The notes under the pieces were generated by a model that made no database searches, had not been told where the DNA came from, and worked only from the letters and a program-made list of their open reading frames with translations. Positions 54,624-61,826 of a stretch of 64,000 nucleotides of DNA are shown here, piece by piece (within the stretch, counting starts at the first letter, position 1; each line of letters opens with the position of its first letter). Location: NCBI GenBank assembly GCA_020634625.1, contig JACKBJ010000003.1:1-64000 (forward strand), in the 5' to 3' direction. The stretch is from Caldilineae bacterium. GTDB lineage: Bacteria; Chloroflexota; Anaerolineae; Epilineales; Epilineaceae. Position numbers and translations under genes: made by a program.

Positions 54624-57481
54624 GCGGGGGCTTGGGGTTGGAGAGGCGGGGCCGCTGGGCGGGGAGAAAGGAGCGGCTGGCGGCGCGGGGCGGCTCCGCG
54701 GCTCGGCGTGGGCGGGCGAGGCGCTGGGTCTGGGGCTTGAGTGGGGTCTTGGTGGTGCTGGGGGGGCTGGGGCTTGGGCAGGGCCGGCCCGTGGCGGGGC
54801 AGGGGGCGGCGGGGCCTTGGGCCAGTCCGGTGGCGAGCTGGGGCTTGGGTGACGTGGATCCGGTGGCCATCGCGGTGCGGCCGGATGGGACGAGCTTCAC
54901 GCTCTCGCGGCCGCTGCGGACGCAGCCGGACTTCCCGGCGCTGGTGCGGCGGGATGCGGCGGGGCAGGTGGTCTGGGAGCGGGTGGTCCGGGACACGAGC
55001 GGCCGGGAGCTGCGGCCGATCGCGGTCGAGCTGGGGGCTGGCGAGAGCCTGTACGTCGCGAGCGCGGATCGGGTGGTGGCGTTGGGGGCGGACGGTGCGG
55101 CCCTGTGGGACGCGCCGGCGGGCGATGGGCATCCGGACTTCGGGGCGGCGGCGCGTGGGCTGAGCCTGTCGGGGGACGGGCAGACCCTGTACGGGCTGGA
55201 CTTCGTCAATGCCCGGCTGCTGGGCTATCGGTCGGGCAACGGCCAGCTGCGGCTGCGCTTGGGCAGCCAGGGAGTCAGCCCGAGCTTCTACTCGGGGCCG
55301 GTCGATGTCGTGGCGGGCAAGGGGATCGGGGCGGCCGGGGATCGGGTCTTCGTGGCCGAGCGCGGCAACCAGCGGGTGCAGGTGCTGGACGGGCAGGGCA
55401 ACCCGGTGGCGATCTGGCCGCTGCCGGCCCGGCCGCGGGCGCTGACGCTGACGCCGGATGGCGAGCGCTTGCTGGTGCTGCTCGAAGACGATCGACTGCG
55501 GTCGCTGGGGGCCGGCGATGGACAGCCGTCCCCCTATCCCTACCCGCCGGTGGGCGGGAACGGCATCCAGCAGGCGCAGGACCTGGGGGCTTCGGACGCG
55601 CTGGTGTACCTCTTGGACCGGGGCAACCGGCGGATCCTGCTCTTCGATCATCGGCTGCATGCGGACGGGGGGACGGAGACGCCCACCGCCACGGCAACGC
55701 CCCCGAGCACGGGCGAGCCGGTCCGGCTATCGGCCTGTCCGGGGCGGCCGGCCGAGCTGGCGCTCGAGGTGCCGCTGCCGCCCGCCCCGCCGCGGGCCGA
55801 CCTGATGCTGATCTTCGACACGACCGGCAGCATGGAGAGCCTGATCTCGACGGCGCAGGCGCGGGCCTTGGAGATCGAGGCGGCGCTGCGGACCGAGAGC
55901 CCGGATCTGGCGCTGGGCGTGATGGACGTGCGCGACTACCCCTATGGCGAAGCCGGCTTGGCGGCCGACTGGCCCTGGCAGCTGCGTGGGCGCCTGTCGA
56001 CCGAGCCGGCCGACCTGGTGGCGGCCACCCTGGAGCTCTGGCCGGGCGGCGGCGGCGACGCGCCGGAGGCCTATGCCGGCGCCATCGCGGCCAGCCTGGA
56101 CGAGGCGGGCGTCGGCTGGCGCGAGGGGGCGCAGCGCTTCATCGTGCTCCTGGGCGACTCCGTGCCGCGGGACGCCGACCTGAACGCGGGCCTGGCCAAC
56201 CCACGCCTGCCCAGCCCCTGGCGGCCGGGCAACCCCGGCTGGTGGCAGGACAGCGGCCCCGACTGGGTGCCGGGCACCGCCGACGACATCGACTGGCAGA
56301 CCCTGCTGACGCGTCTGGATGCCGAGGGGGTCACCCTCTCGGCCGGCTTGAGCGGCGCCGCGCCGCGCGAGCTGGGCGGCATCACCGGCGACCTGGTGGC
56401 CTACTGGCGCGACTGGACCGGCCGCACCGGCGGCAGCGCGGTCGACCTGAGCAACGTCGGGCAGCTGCCGGCCGCGCTGGCCGGCATGCTGGGCGACGGC
56501 GGCCGCACGATCGAGCGCCTGGCGCCCGAGCTCCTGCCGGCCGAGCGGGCCGGCTGGCTGAGCGCCAGCCCGCCCGAGCACCGGGCGATCGGCGTGCCCG
56601 ACACCGGCGGCAGCCGCCGCTTCGACCTGAGCCTGATGCCGCCCCTGGACACGCCGGCGGGGCGCTACGCGCTGCGGGTGCAGGCCCTGGGCGACGGCGC
56701 CCGCTATGCCCAGCTCGAGATCGAGCTGGACTGGCAGCCGGCCTGCGGCCCGACGGCCACCGCGACGAGCCCGGTCCCCAGCCCGACCGACACGCCCAGC
56801 CCCTCGGCCACGGCGACCGCCAGCGATACCCCGCGGCCGAGCGCGACCCGAACGCCGAGCCCCGAAGCGACGCCGAGCCCGGCGATCCGGCGGGCCTTCC
56901 TGCCGGTCCTCTACCGGGCGCACTGCCTGGCCTCGACCCGCGTGCCGGCCGACATCGCGCTGCTGCTCGATACCTCGTCCTCGATGAGCGGGGGCAAGCT
57001 GGCGGCGGCGGTGCGCGCGGCGGGCAGCTTCCTGGAGCAGGTCAACCTGCCGCGCGACCACGTGGCGGTGCTGACCTTCAACAGCCAGGCGCGACTCGAG
57101 GCCGGCCTCACCGGCAGTCAGGGCAGCCTGGCCCTGGCGCTGGCCGCGCCGCGCACCGGCCAGGGCACCCGCATCGACCGCGGCCTCGAGGCGGCCCTGG
57201 CCGAGCTCACCGGTCCGCGCGCCCGGTCCGAGGCCTTGCCGGTGCTGATCCTCTTGACCGACGGCCGGCCGGATGGCGGCTCGGAGGCCAGCACCCGCGC
57301 CGCCGCCAGCGCTGCCCGCGGGGCCGGCATCACCCTCTTCACCATCGGCCTGGGCGGCGACGTGGACGCGGCCCTGCTGCGCGAGCTGGCCGGCGGCCCG
57401 GCCCGCTACCTCTACGCGCCCGACGAGGCGGCGCTGGAGGGCATCTACCGCAGCCTGGCCCTGGAGCTGCCCTGCGACTAG
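54620..57481 (+). CDS. Secreted NHL-repeat protein with two VWA domains (paralogue)
   Basis: The 953-residue product (ATG 54620) has a signal region (about 37-62). Fewer NHL-like blades follow ('VFVAERGNQRVQVLDGQGNP', 'VYLLDRGNRRILLFDHRLHA'). VWA domain 1 has 'ADLMLIFDTTGSMESL', a D-x-T/S-G-S form closer to metazoan-like VWA, with 'DVRDYPYGEAG' inserted. A Pro/Thr/Ser/Ala linker, 'AFLPVLYRAHC' and VWA domain 2 ('IALLLDTSSSMSGGKL') follow. The 5' 1.1 kb uses simpler, more G-rich codons (many ggg) than the 3' half, which may mark a mosaic origin. Tandem duplication of the upstream gene is likely. Confidence 0.85.
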   Translation: MSGGLGLERRGRWAGRKERLAARGGSAARRGRARRWVWGLSGVLVVLGGLGLGQGRPVAGQGAAGPWASPVASWGLGDVDPVAIAVRPDGTSFTLSRPLRTQPDFPALVRRDAAGQVVWERVVRDTSGRELRPIAVELGAGESLYVASADRVVALGADGAALWDAPAGDGHPDFGAAARGLSLSGDGQTLYGLDFVNARLLGYRSGNGQLRLRLGSQGVSPSFYSGPVDVVAGKGIGAAGDRVFVAERGNQRVQVLDGQGNPVAIWPLPARPRALTLTPDGERLLVLLEDDRLRSLGAGDGQPSPYPYPPVGGNGIQQAQDLGASDALVYLLDRGNRRILLFDHRLHADGGTETPTATATPPSTGEPVRLSACPGRPAELALEVPLPPAPPRADLMLIFDTTGSMESLISTAQARALEIEAALRTESPDLALGVMDVRDYPYGEAGLAADWPWQLRGRLSTEPADLVAATLELWPGGGGDAPEAYAGAIAASLDEAGVGWREGAQRFIVLLGDSVPRDADLNAGLANPRLPSPWRPGNPGWWQDSGPDWVPGTADDIDWQTLLTRLDAEGVTLSAGLSGAAPRELGGITGDLVAYWRDWTGRTGGSAVDLSNVGQLPAALAGMLGDGGRTIERLAPELLPAERAGWLSASPPEHRAIGVPDTGGSRRFDLSLMPPLDTPAGRYALRVQALGDGARYAQLEIELDWQPACGPTATATSPVPSPTDTPSPSATATASDTPRPSATRTPSPEATPSPAIRRAFLPVLYRAHCLASTRVPADIALLLDTSSSMSGGKLAAAVRAAGSFLEQVNLPRDHVAVLTFNSQARLEAGLTGSQGSLALALAAPRTGQGTRIDRGLEAALAELTGPRARSEALPVLILLTDGRPDGGSEASTRAAASAARGAGITLFTIGLGGDVDAALLRELAGGPARYLYAPDEAALEGIYRSLALELPCD

Positions 57482-57779
57482 CGTCTGTCTGGGCCTCACG
57501 GCGCTATGGCACACCCAGCCTGTGATCGATGCGGCGGCAGCCCCGTGACCGCCCCGCATCGGGGACGTCGAGCACATCGCATCGACGCGGTTGGCGCGAC
57601 CGCTGTCGTGGCTGCTGCCGCGCTCCTGGCGTTCAACCCGGACGGGGTGGGCCTGCTGGGCCAACATAGGCAGCGAACCCAGAGGCGGAAGCGAGGCTGC
57701 CTCCCCGATCCGTCGATCGTTCCGTGACACCGATTCGCCCCCGCACGGGATGGAGTCGCGGAACCCTCCGCTCGGTCTG
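57482..57779. other. Intergenic region between convergent genes
   Basis: I see no supportable gene in these 298 bases and no strong terminator. A 73-codon frame at 57506-57727 begins MAHPACDRCGG and has one hydrophobic stretch, but it lacks a ribosome site. Confidence 0.45.
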
Positions 57780-59222
57780 CTAATGCGGGCGACGGAGGTC
57801 TGGGACCTTGGGCGCCACCAACGACAATCGGGCGGTCGTTCCCTGCCCTGGCTCGCTTGCCAGGGTCAGCTCGCCTCCCTGCTGACGGGCGATCTCGCGC
57901 GCGATCGAGAGGCCGAGACCCGATCCACCGGACTCGCCGGCGCCCTCGCCTCGTGCCCGGTGCTGCTCTACCCGATAGAAGCGATCGAAGACCTGGGCCA
58001 GCTGGTCTGGGGCGATGCCCGGCCCCGAGTCCTCGATCCTCAACTCCACCCGGTCCTGAAGCGTCGTCGCCGTCACGCCCAGGCGGCTGTTGGCGGGTGC
58101 GTAGCGGACCGCATTCTCGAGCAGGTTGAGCAAGACACGCAGGATCAGATCCGGCTGCCCGCGTGCGGTCGTGCCCTCGGGCACCGCGATCTCGAGCACG
58201 AGCCCCTTGTCCTCGATCCGCGCCCGGAGCAGATCGATCGCTTCGTCGACGCAGCTAGCCAGGTCGACAGCCTCGGGCTCTGGTCGACCCGGCGTCGCCT
58301 CGAGGCGTGCCAGGAACAGCAGCTCGCGGCTCAGGTCGACCAGGCGATCGACCTGCTGCTGCAGCGACTCGAGGGCTGCCGCATACTCGATCGGGGTGCG
58401 CGCCTTGCGCAACGTCACCTCGATCTGACCCTTCATCGCCGTCAGAGGCGTTCGGAGCTCATGCGCGACGTCGCTGCTGAAGCGCCGTTCGCGGGCGACC
58501 GAGGCCGCCAGGCGATCGAGCATGCGATTCAGCGCGTTGGCCAGGCGGCCGACCTCGTCCAGCGGCCCGACGTGGGCGATGCGCTGCTCGGTGTCGCTGG
58601 CGGTGATCGCGTCGGCCGCGCGCGCGATCTGCGCGATCGGGCGCAGCGCCCGGTCAGCCAGGAGGAGCCCGCCCAGGGCTGCCAGCAGCAGGGCCAGCGG
58701 GATGGTGACCGAAAAGAGGCCCAGGATCAGTTGTAGCGCGTGCTCCGAGACGTCCATCGAGGCGGCGACCTGCAGCCAGCCCGCGACGCCGTCGACGGAC
58801 AGCGCCTCGCTGTAGAGCCGCCAGTCCTCGTCGCCGACGCGGATCGTCCGAAGGCCCGCACCAGGTAGGAGGGGCGGTATCACCGCGTCGGTGTCGCCCA
58901 GGCTCTCCCAGGTCACGCCACGGTCGTCGGTCAGGCGCACCAGGGACTCGGAGGCCTCGGCCGCGGCCAGCGGAGCGCCGTGCTCGAGATTCCGAAACAC
59001 CAGGCGCCCACGGTGTGCCTCGACGCCGATCCGGCTCTGCTCGGCAGCCAGGCGCAGGCCGGTGTCCATTTGCCCGAGCAGGCTGCGCTGCGCGTTCCAG
59101 AGCAAGAGGCCGCCCACGAGCACGAGGATGACGGCCATCGACAGCGTATACCAGAGGGTCAGGCGCGCACGCAACATCAGCGGCCGGCGAAGGCGCGGGC
59201 GATGCATCTCAGGCATCCTCAC
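57780..59222 (-). CDS. Sensor histidine kinase
   Basis: The 480-residue kinase has membrane helix 1 (about 22-45), an extracytoplasmic sensor domain (46-160), helix 2 (about 163-190), HAMP (190-243), a HisKA box with 'SSDVAHELRTPLTAMKGQIE' and a HATPase domain ('NLLENAVRYAPANSRLG', 'DSGPGIAPDQLAQVFDRFYR', 'SGGSGLGLSIAREIARQQGG'). All N, G1, F and G2 boxes are intact. It overlaps the response regulator by 14 bases. It senses an unknown extracytoplasmic signal; the acidic exoprotein encoded next hints at cations or envelope state (inference). Confidence 0.96.
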   Translation of the reverse strand: MRMPEMHRPRLRRPLMLRARLTLWYTLSMAVILVLVGGLLLWNAQRSLLGQMDTGLRLAAEQSRIGVEAHRGRLVFRNLEHGAPLAAAEASESLVRLTDDRGVTWESLGDTDAVIPPLLPGAGLRTIRVGDEDWRLYSEALSVDGVAGWLQVAASMDVSEHALQLILGLFSVTIPLALLLAALGGLLLADRALRPIAQIARAADAITASDTEQRIAHVGPLDEVGRLANALNRMLDRLAASVARERRFSSDVAHELRTPLTAMKGQIEVTLRKARTPIEYAAALESLQQQVDRLVDLSRELLFLARLEATPGRPEPEAVDLASCVDEAIDLLRARIEDKGLVLEIAVPEGTTARGQPDLILRVLLNLLENAVRYAPANSRLGVTATTLQDRVELRIEDSGPGIAPDQLAQVFDRFYRVEQHRARGEGAGESGGSGLGLSIAREIARQQGGELTLASEPGQGTTARLSLVAPKVPDLRRPH

Positions 59223-59892
59223 CCTCTGGCGCGATGCGGTAGCCGACGCCGCGGACGGTGTGGATCAGCGGTGGATCCGCGAGGCCGCCGATCTTGCGAC
59301 GGAGGTAGCCGATGTACACGTCGACGACGTTCGACTCGAGGTTGACGTCCAGGTTCCAGACATGGTCGATGATCTGATCGCGGCTGAGCGCTTGCCCTGG
59401 ATTGCGCATCAGGTACTCGAGCACCGCGTACTCGCGGGGGTGCAGGCCGATCCGGCGCTCGCCCCGGCGCACCTCGTGCTTGACCGTGTCCAGGCTCAGG
59501 TCGGCTACCCTCAGAACCAGCCCGCTCTGCTGGCTCGGCCGGCGCAGAAGGGCGCGCAGCCGTGCCACGAGCTCGGCGAAGGCGAAGGGCTTCACCAGAT
59601 AGTCGTCGGCGCCCGCGTTGAGCCCGGCGACGCGGTCGTCGACCGCCTGTCGCGCGGTCAGGATCAGGACCGGGGTGTGACGGTCCTCGGCGCGGAGCTG
59701 GCGTAGGAGGCTGATGCCGTCCATGCGCGGCAGCATGATGTCGATCACCAAGGCATCGTAGTCGACCGCGCGTGCGTACGCGAGACCTGACTGCCCGTCG
59801 TGCACCAGATCCACGGCAAACTGCTCTTCGGTCAGACCTTGGTGGATGAAGCTGGCGATGCCGGGCTCGTCTTCGACGACGAGAATGCGCAT
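59209..59892 (-). CDS. OmpR/PhoB-family response regulator
   Basis: The 227-residue protein has a receiver domain with acid pocket E7/D8, phospho-acceptor D51 ('LVIDIMLPRMDG'), T in 'LILTARQAV' and K in 'DYLVKPFAF'. The C-terminal winged helix has 'GLHPREYAVLEYLMRNPGQA', 'SRDQIIDHVWNLDVNLESNV' and 'RRKIGGL..IHTVRGVGYRI'. ATG 59892 has GGAG before it. Its likely targets are the two genes upstream that share a promoter box (60690-60705 and 61674-61689). Confidence 0.96.
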   Translation of the reverse strand: MRILVVEDEPGIASFIHQGLTEEQFAVDLVHDGQSGLAYARAVDYDALVIDIMLPRMDGISLLRQLRAEDRHTPVLILTARQAVDDRVAGLNAGADDYLVKPFAFAELVARLRALLRRPSQQSGLVLRVADLSLDTVKHEVRRGERRIGLHPREYAVLEYLMRNPGQALSRDQIIDHVWNLDVNLESNVVDVYIGYLRRKIGGLADPPLIHTVRGVGYRIAPEGEDA

Positions 59893-60091
59893 GTCGATAA
59901 CTCCCTGGCGGCGAGCGCCCCCTTCGCGTCGCGTCTCGCGGGGAGCGGGCCGAAGCGCGCGCCGCCGGATGATAGTCCAAAGCCGTGGGCCGAGGGGAGC
60001 ACCTGCCACCCTCGGCCCCATCTGAGCTTCGCGGCGGCGATCGAGGCCCTTCGCGAGTCGCGTCCGGCGTTCGACGGATCAGCGCATGGAA

Positions 60092-60619
60092 TCAGCCCGC
60101 GTCGTCGACGTTGGCAGCGGGGCCGCCATCGCATTCGGCACCGGTGGCGCTGTCGAGCCCGTCGACGCAGTCGACGCCGTCGACCTCGATGCCACCGTCG
60201 GCCTCATCGATCTCATCCTGCTCGCGGTTCTGGTCTCCGTCGTCGTCGCCCTCGAGCTCGCCGATGTCCTCACGGTCGGCATCCGCTTCCTGCTCGCCGG
60301 ACTCGTCACGGTCGTCGGCTTCCTCGCGATCGCCTGGCTCGTCACGGTCGTCGGCTTCCTCGCGATCGCCTGGCTCGTCACGGTCGTCGAGCGCGTTCGG
60401 GTCATCCCCCTCGCGATCGTCGGCTTCCTCCGCGTCTTCGGTGACCGCGTCGACCGCCAGGGCGGCGCCCGCGCCCACCGAAGCCTGCCCGACGCGCTTG
60501 CCGGTTTGAGCGTCGGCGGTGGTCGAGCCGAGCACGGCATAGCCGCCGATGACGATGCCCAGGACGAGCACGGCGGCGCTGGTCAGGTGTCGGCCGTAGG
60601 GCTTGAGCTTCTCGAACAT
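60092..60619 (-). CDS. Secreted acidic repeat protein
   Basis: The 175-residue protein has a signal peptide or anchor (about 12-37) and then an extremely Asp/Glu-rich region with a 12-residue repeat of the type DDRDEPGDREEA, repeated two and a half times at DNA level as well. The end has two Cys. Such acidic repeats often bind calcium or other cations. GGAG precedes the ATG. It lies upstream of the two-component genes on the same strand and has the box 60690-60705 in its promoter. Confidence 0.75.
   Translation of the reverse strand: MFEKLKPYGRHLTSAAVLVLGIVIGGYAVLGSTTADAQTGKRVGQASVGAGAALAVDAVTEDAEEADDREGDDPNALDDRDEPGDREEADDRDEPGDREEADDRDESGEQEADADREDIGELEGDDDGDQNREQDEIDEADGGIEVDGVDCVDGLDSATGAECDGGPAANVDDAG
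60302..60389 (-). repeat. 36-bp tandem repeat inside the acidic protein gene
   Basis: Units start at 60302 and 60338, with a partial third at 60374. They encode the DDRDEPGDREEA repeat. Near-identical copies suggest recent expansion and likely length variation between strains. Confidence 0.85.
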
Positions 60620-60673
60620 GGGAACTGCTCCTTGATGGGTTGAACGGCGGGAGGGATGGAACGAAGCCTGGCC

Positions 60674-60705
60674 AGTCTAGGGCAGGGCACTAAGACCGAC
60701 ATGAA
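60674..60705 (-). promoter_or_regulatory. Promoter and shared box of the acidic protein gene
   Basis: On the minus strand the 16-base box TTCATGTCGGTCTTAG (60705-60690) is followed after 10 bases by TAGACT (60679-60674). Predicted start near 60667, 48 bases before the ATG. A near-identical box stands at the same distance before the next gene upstream. Confidence 0.6.
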
Positions 60706-60779
60706 GCTCGGCGCCCGAATCTCGCCAGCGCCATGGCGCCGAGGGTCTCGATCCAGCGGGCGGGGCCGTCACGGTGGGT

Positions 60780-61598
60780 TCAGTCGACCAGACCGGGCAG
60801 GCTGGCATCGGGGACGAAGCTGTGTCCGACCTCGTCTCGCTTGGTCACCGTCAAGTAGGTGACCAGTGCCAGGATCGTCATCAGGAAGATCTCGCTGGTG
60901 CCGGTGGTGCCCAGGCCCAAGCCGCCGTACTTACCGGGCTGGGAGAGCAGGTCGCCCAGCGAGGCGCCAAGTGGGCGGGTCAGGATGTATGCCATCCAGA
61001 AGGCCGGGACCGCGTCCAGCCCGACCTTGCTCCAGGCGACCACCACCGCGGCGATCAGCAGGCCGAAGAGCAGCGCCGAGACGGAATAGCCGAGGCTCAG
61101 GGTCTCGGCCACGAGGTCGCCGGCGGCCGTGCCGAGGGCAAACGTGAAGAGGACTGCCAGCCAGTAGAACGCCTCGCGCCGACTGGTGTAGATGGTGTGG
61201 ATCGACAGGGTGCGCTCGCTGCGGTGCCAGGCCAGGAAGGTCGCGATCAGAGCCAGGGCGAACAGGGGTGTGGTCAGCCAGAGGCTGACCCCCATGAGGT
61301 CGGTCAGGCTGTCGGTGATCAGGGTGCCGACGATGCTGATTGCGACGACCGCGAACCAGTACACGGCCGGGATGTAGCGCCGCGTTCGGAACTGCAGCGC
61401 GAGGGCGGCGATCAGCACCGCGATCGACAGCCAGGTGGTATTGCTCAAGCCCAGGCCGAGGTTGCCGGCCAGGTAGTCGGCAGCGGTCTCGCCGACCGTG
61501 GTCGCCATGATCTTGATGATCCAGAAGATCAGGATCACGGCCGGGACCTTGTTGCGCATCGACCTCGCGGACGACGGCTCCGTCTCGATGTTCGACAT
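60780..61598 (-). CDS. COG4705-type integral membrane protein
   Basis: The 272-residue protein (ATG 61598, GGAGG 13 bases before) has about eight membrane helices and the family features 'NKVPAVILIFWIIKIMATTV', 'GETAADYLAGNLGLGL', 'YTSRREAFYWLAVLFTFALG' and 'ILTRPLGASLGDLLSQP', with a repeated GE(T)xxD / GDLxxE type motif. COG4705 proteins are of unknown function; some are linked to metal ion homeostasis by context. Its promoter shares the 16-base box, so it probably belongs to the two-component regulon. Confidence 0.82.
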   Translation of the reverse strand: MSNIETEPSSARSMRNKVPAVILIFWIIKIMATTVGETAADYLAGNLGLGLSNTTWLSIAVLIAALALQFRTRRYIPAVYWFAVVAISIVGTLITDSLTDLMGVSLWLTTPLFALALIATFLAWHRSERTLSIHTIYTSRREAFYWLAVLFTFALGTAAGDLVAETLSLGYSVSALLFGLLIAAVVVAWSKVGLDAVPAFWMAYILTRPLGASLGDLLSQPGKYGGLGLGTTGTSEIFLMTILALVTYLTVTKRDEVGHSFVPDASLPGLVD

Positions 61599-61657
61599 GG
61601 GGATCTCGCGAACCTCCGTTGCGTGCGCACGCTGGCGAATCCAGGGCATGGCGAGAG

Positions 61658-61689
61658 AAGGTAGGCCGCGGGTCTAAGACCGAGATGAA
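61658..61689 (-). promoter_or_regulatory. Promoter and shared box of the COG4705-type gene
   Basis: On the minus strand TTCATCTCGGTCTTAG (61689-61674) is followed after 10 bases by TACCTT (61663-61658). Predicted start near 61651, 53 bases before ATG 61598. It differs at a single base from the box at 60690-60705. Confidence 0.6.
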
Positions 61690-61744
61690 ACCCAGGGACT
61701 GGGTGCGAGACGCTTGGTCGAGAATGCCAGGCGCGAAACGTCGA

Positions 61745-61762
61745 CCGGCTCGCGAGAGCCGG
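61745..61762 (-). terminator. Hairpin after the GcvT-SHMT gene
   Basis: A perfect 7-bp stem (61745-61751/61756-61762) with a 4-base loop lies 65 bases after the minus-strand stop at 61827. Confidence 0.5.
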
Positions 61763-61826
61763 CTCGGTGTGCGACGAGGAAGCCCTCCGCGATGCGCGTC
61801 TTGGGGCCCTGCCTCAAGCCCAGCCG

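Noticed and set aside
57506..57727. 73-codon frame with a CxxC start and one hydrophobic stretch
   Set aside because: No ribosome site, promoter or recognisable family; overlapping frames are equally open.
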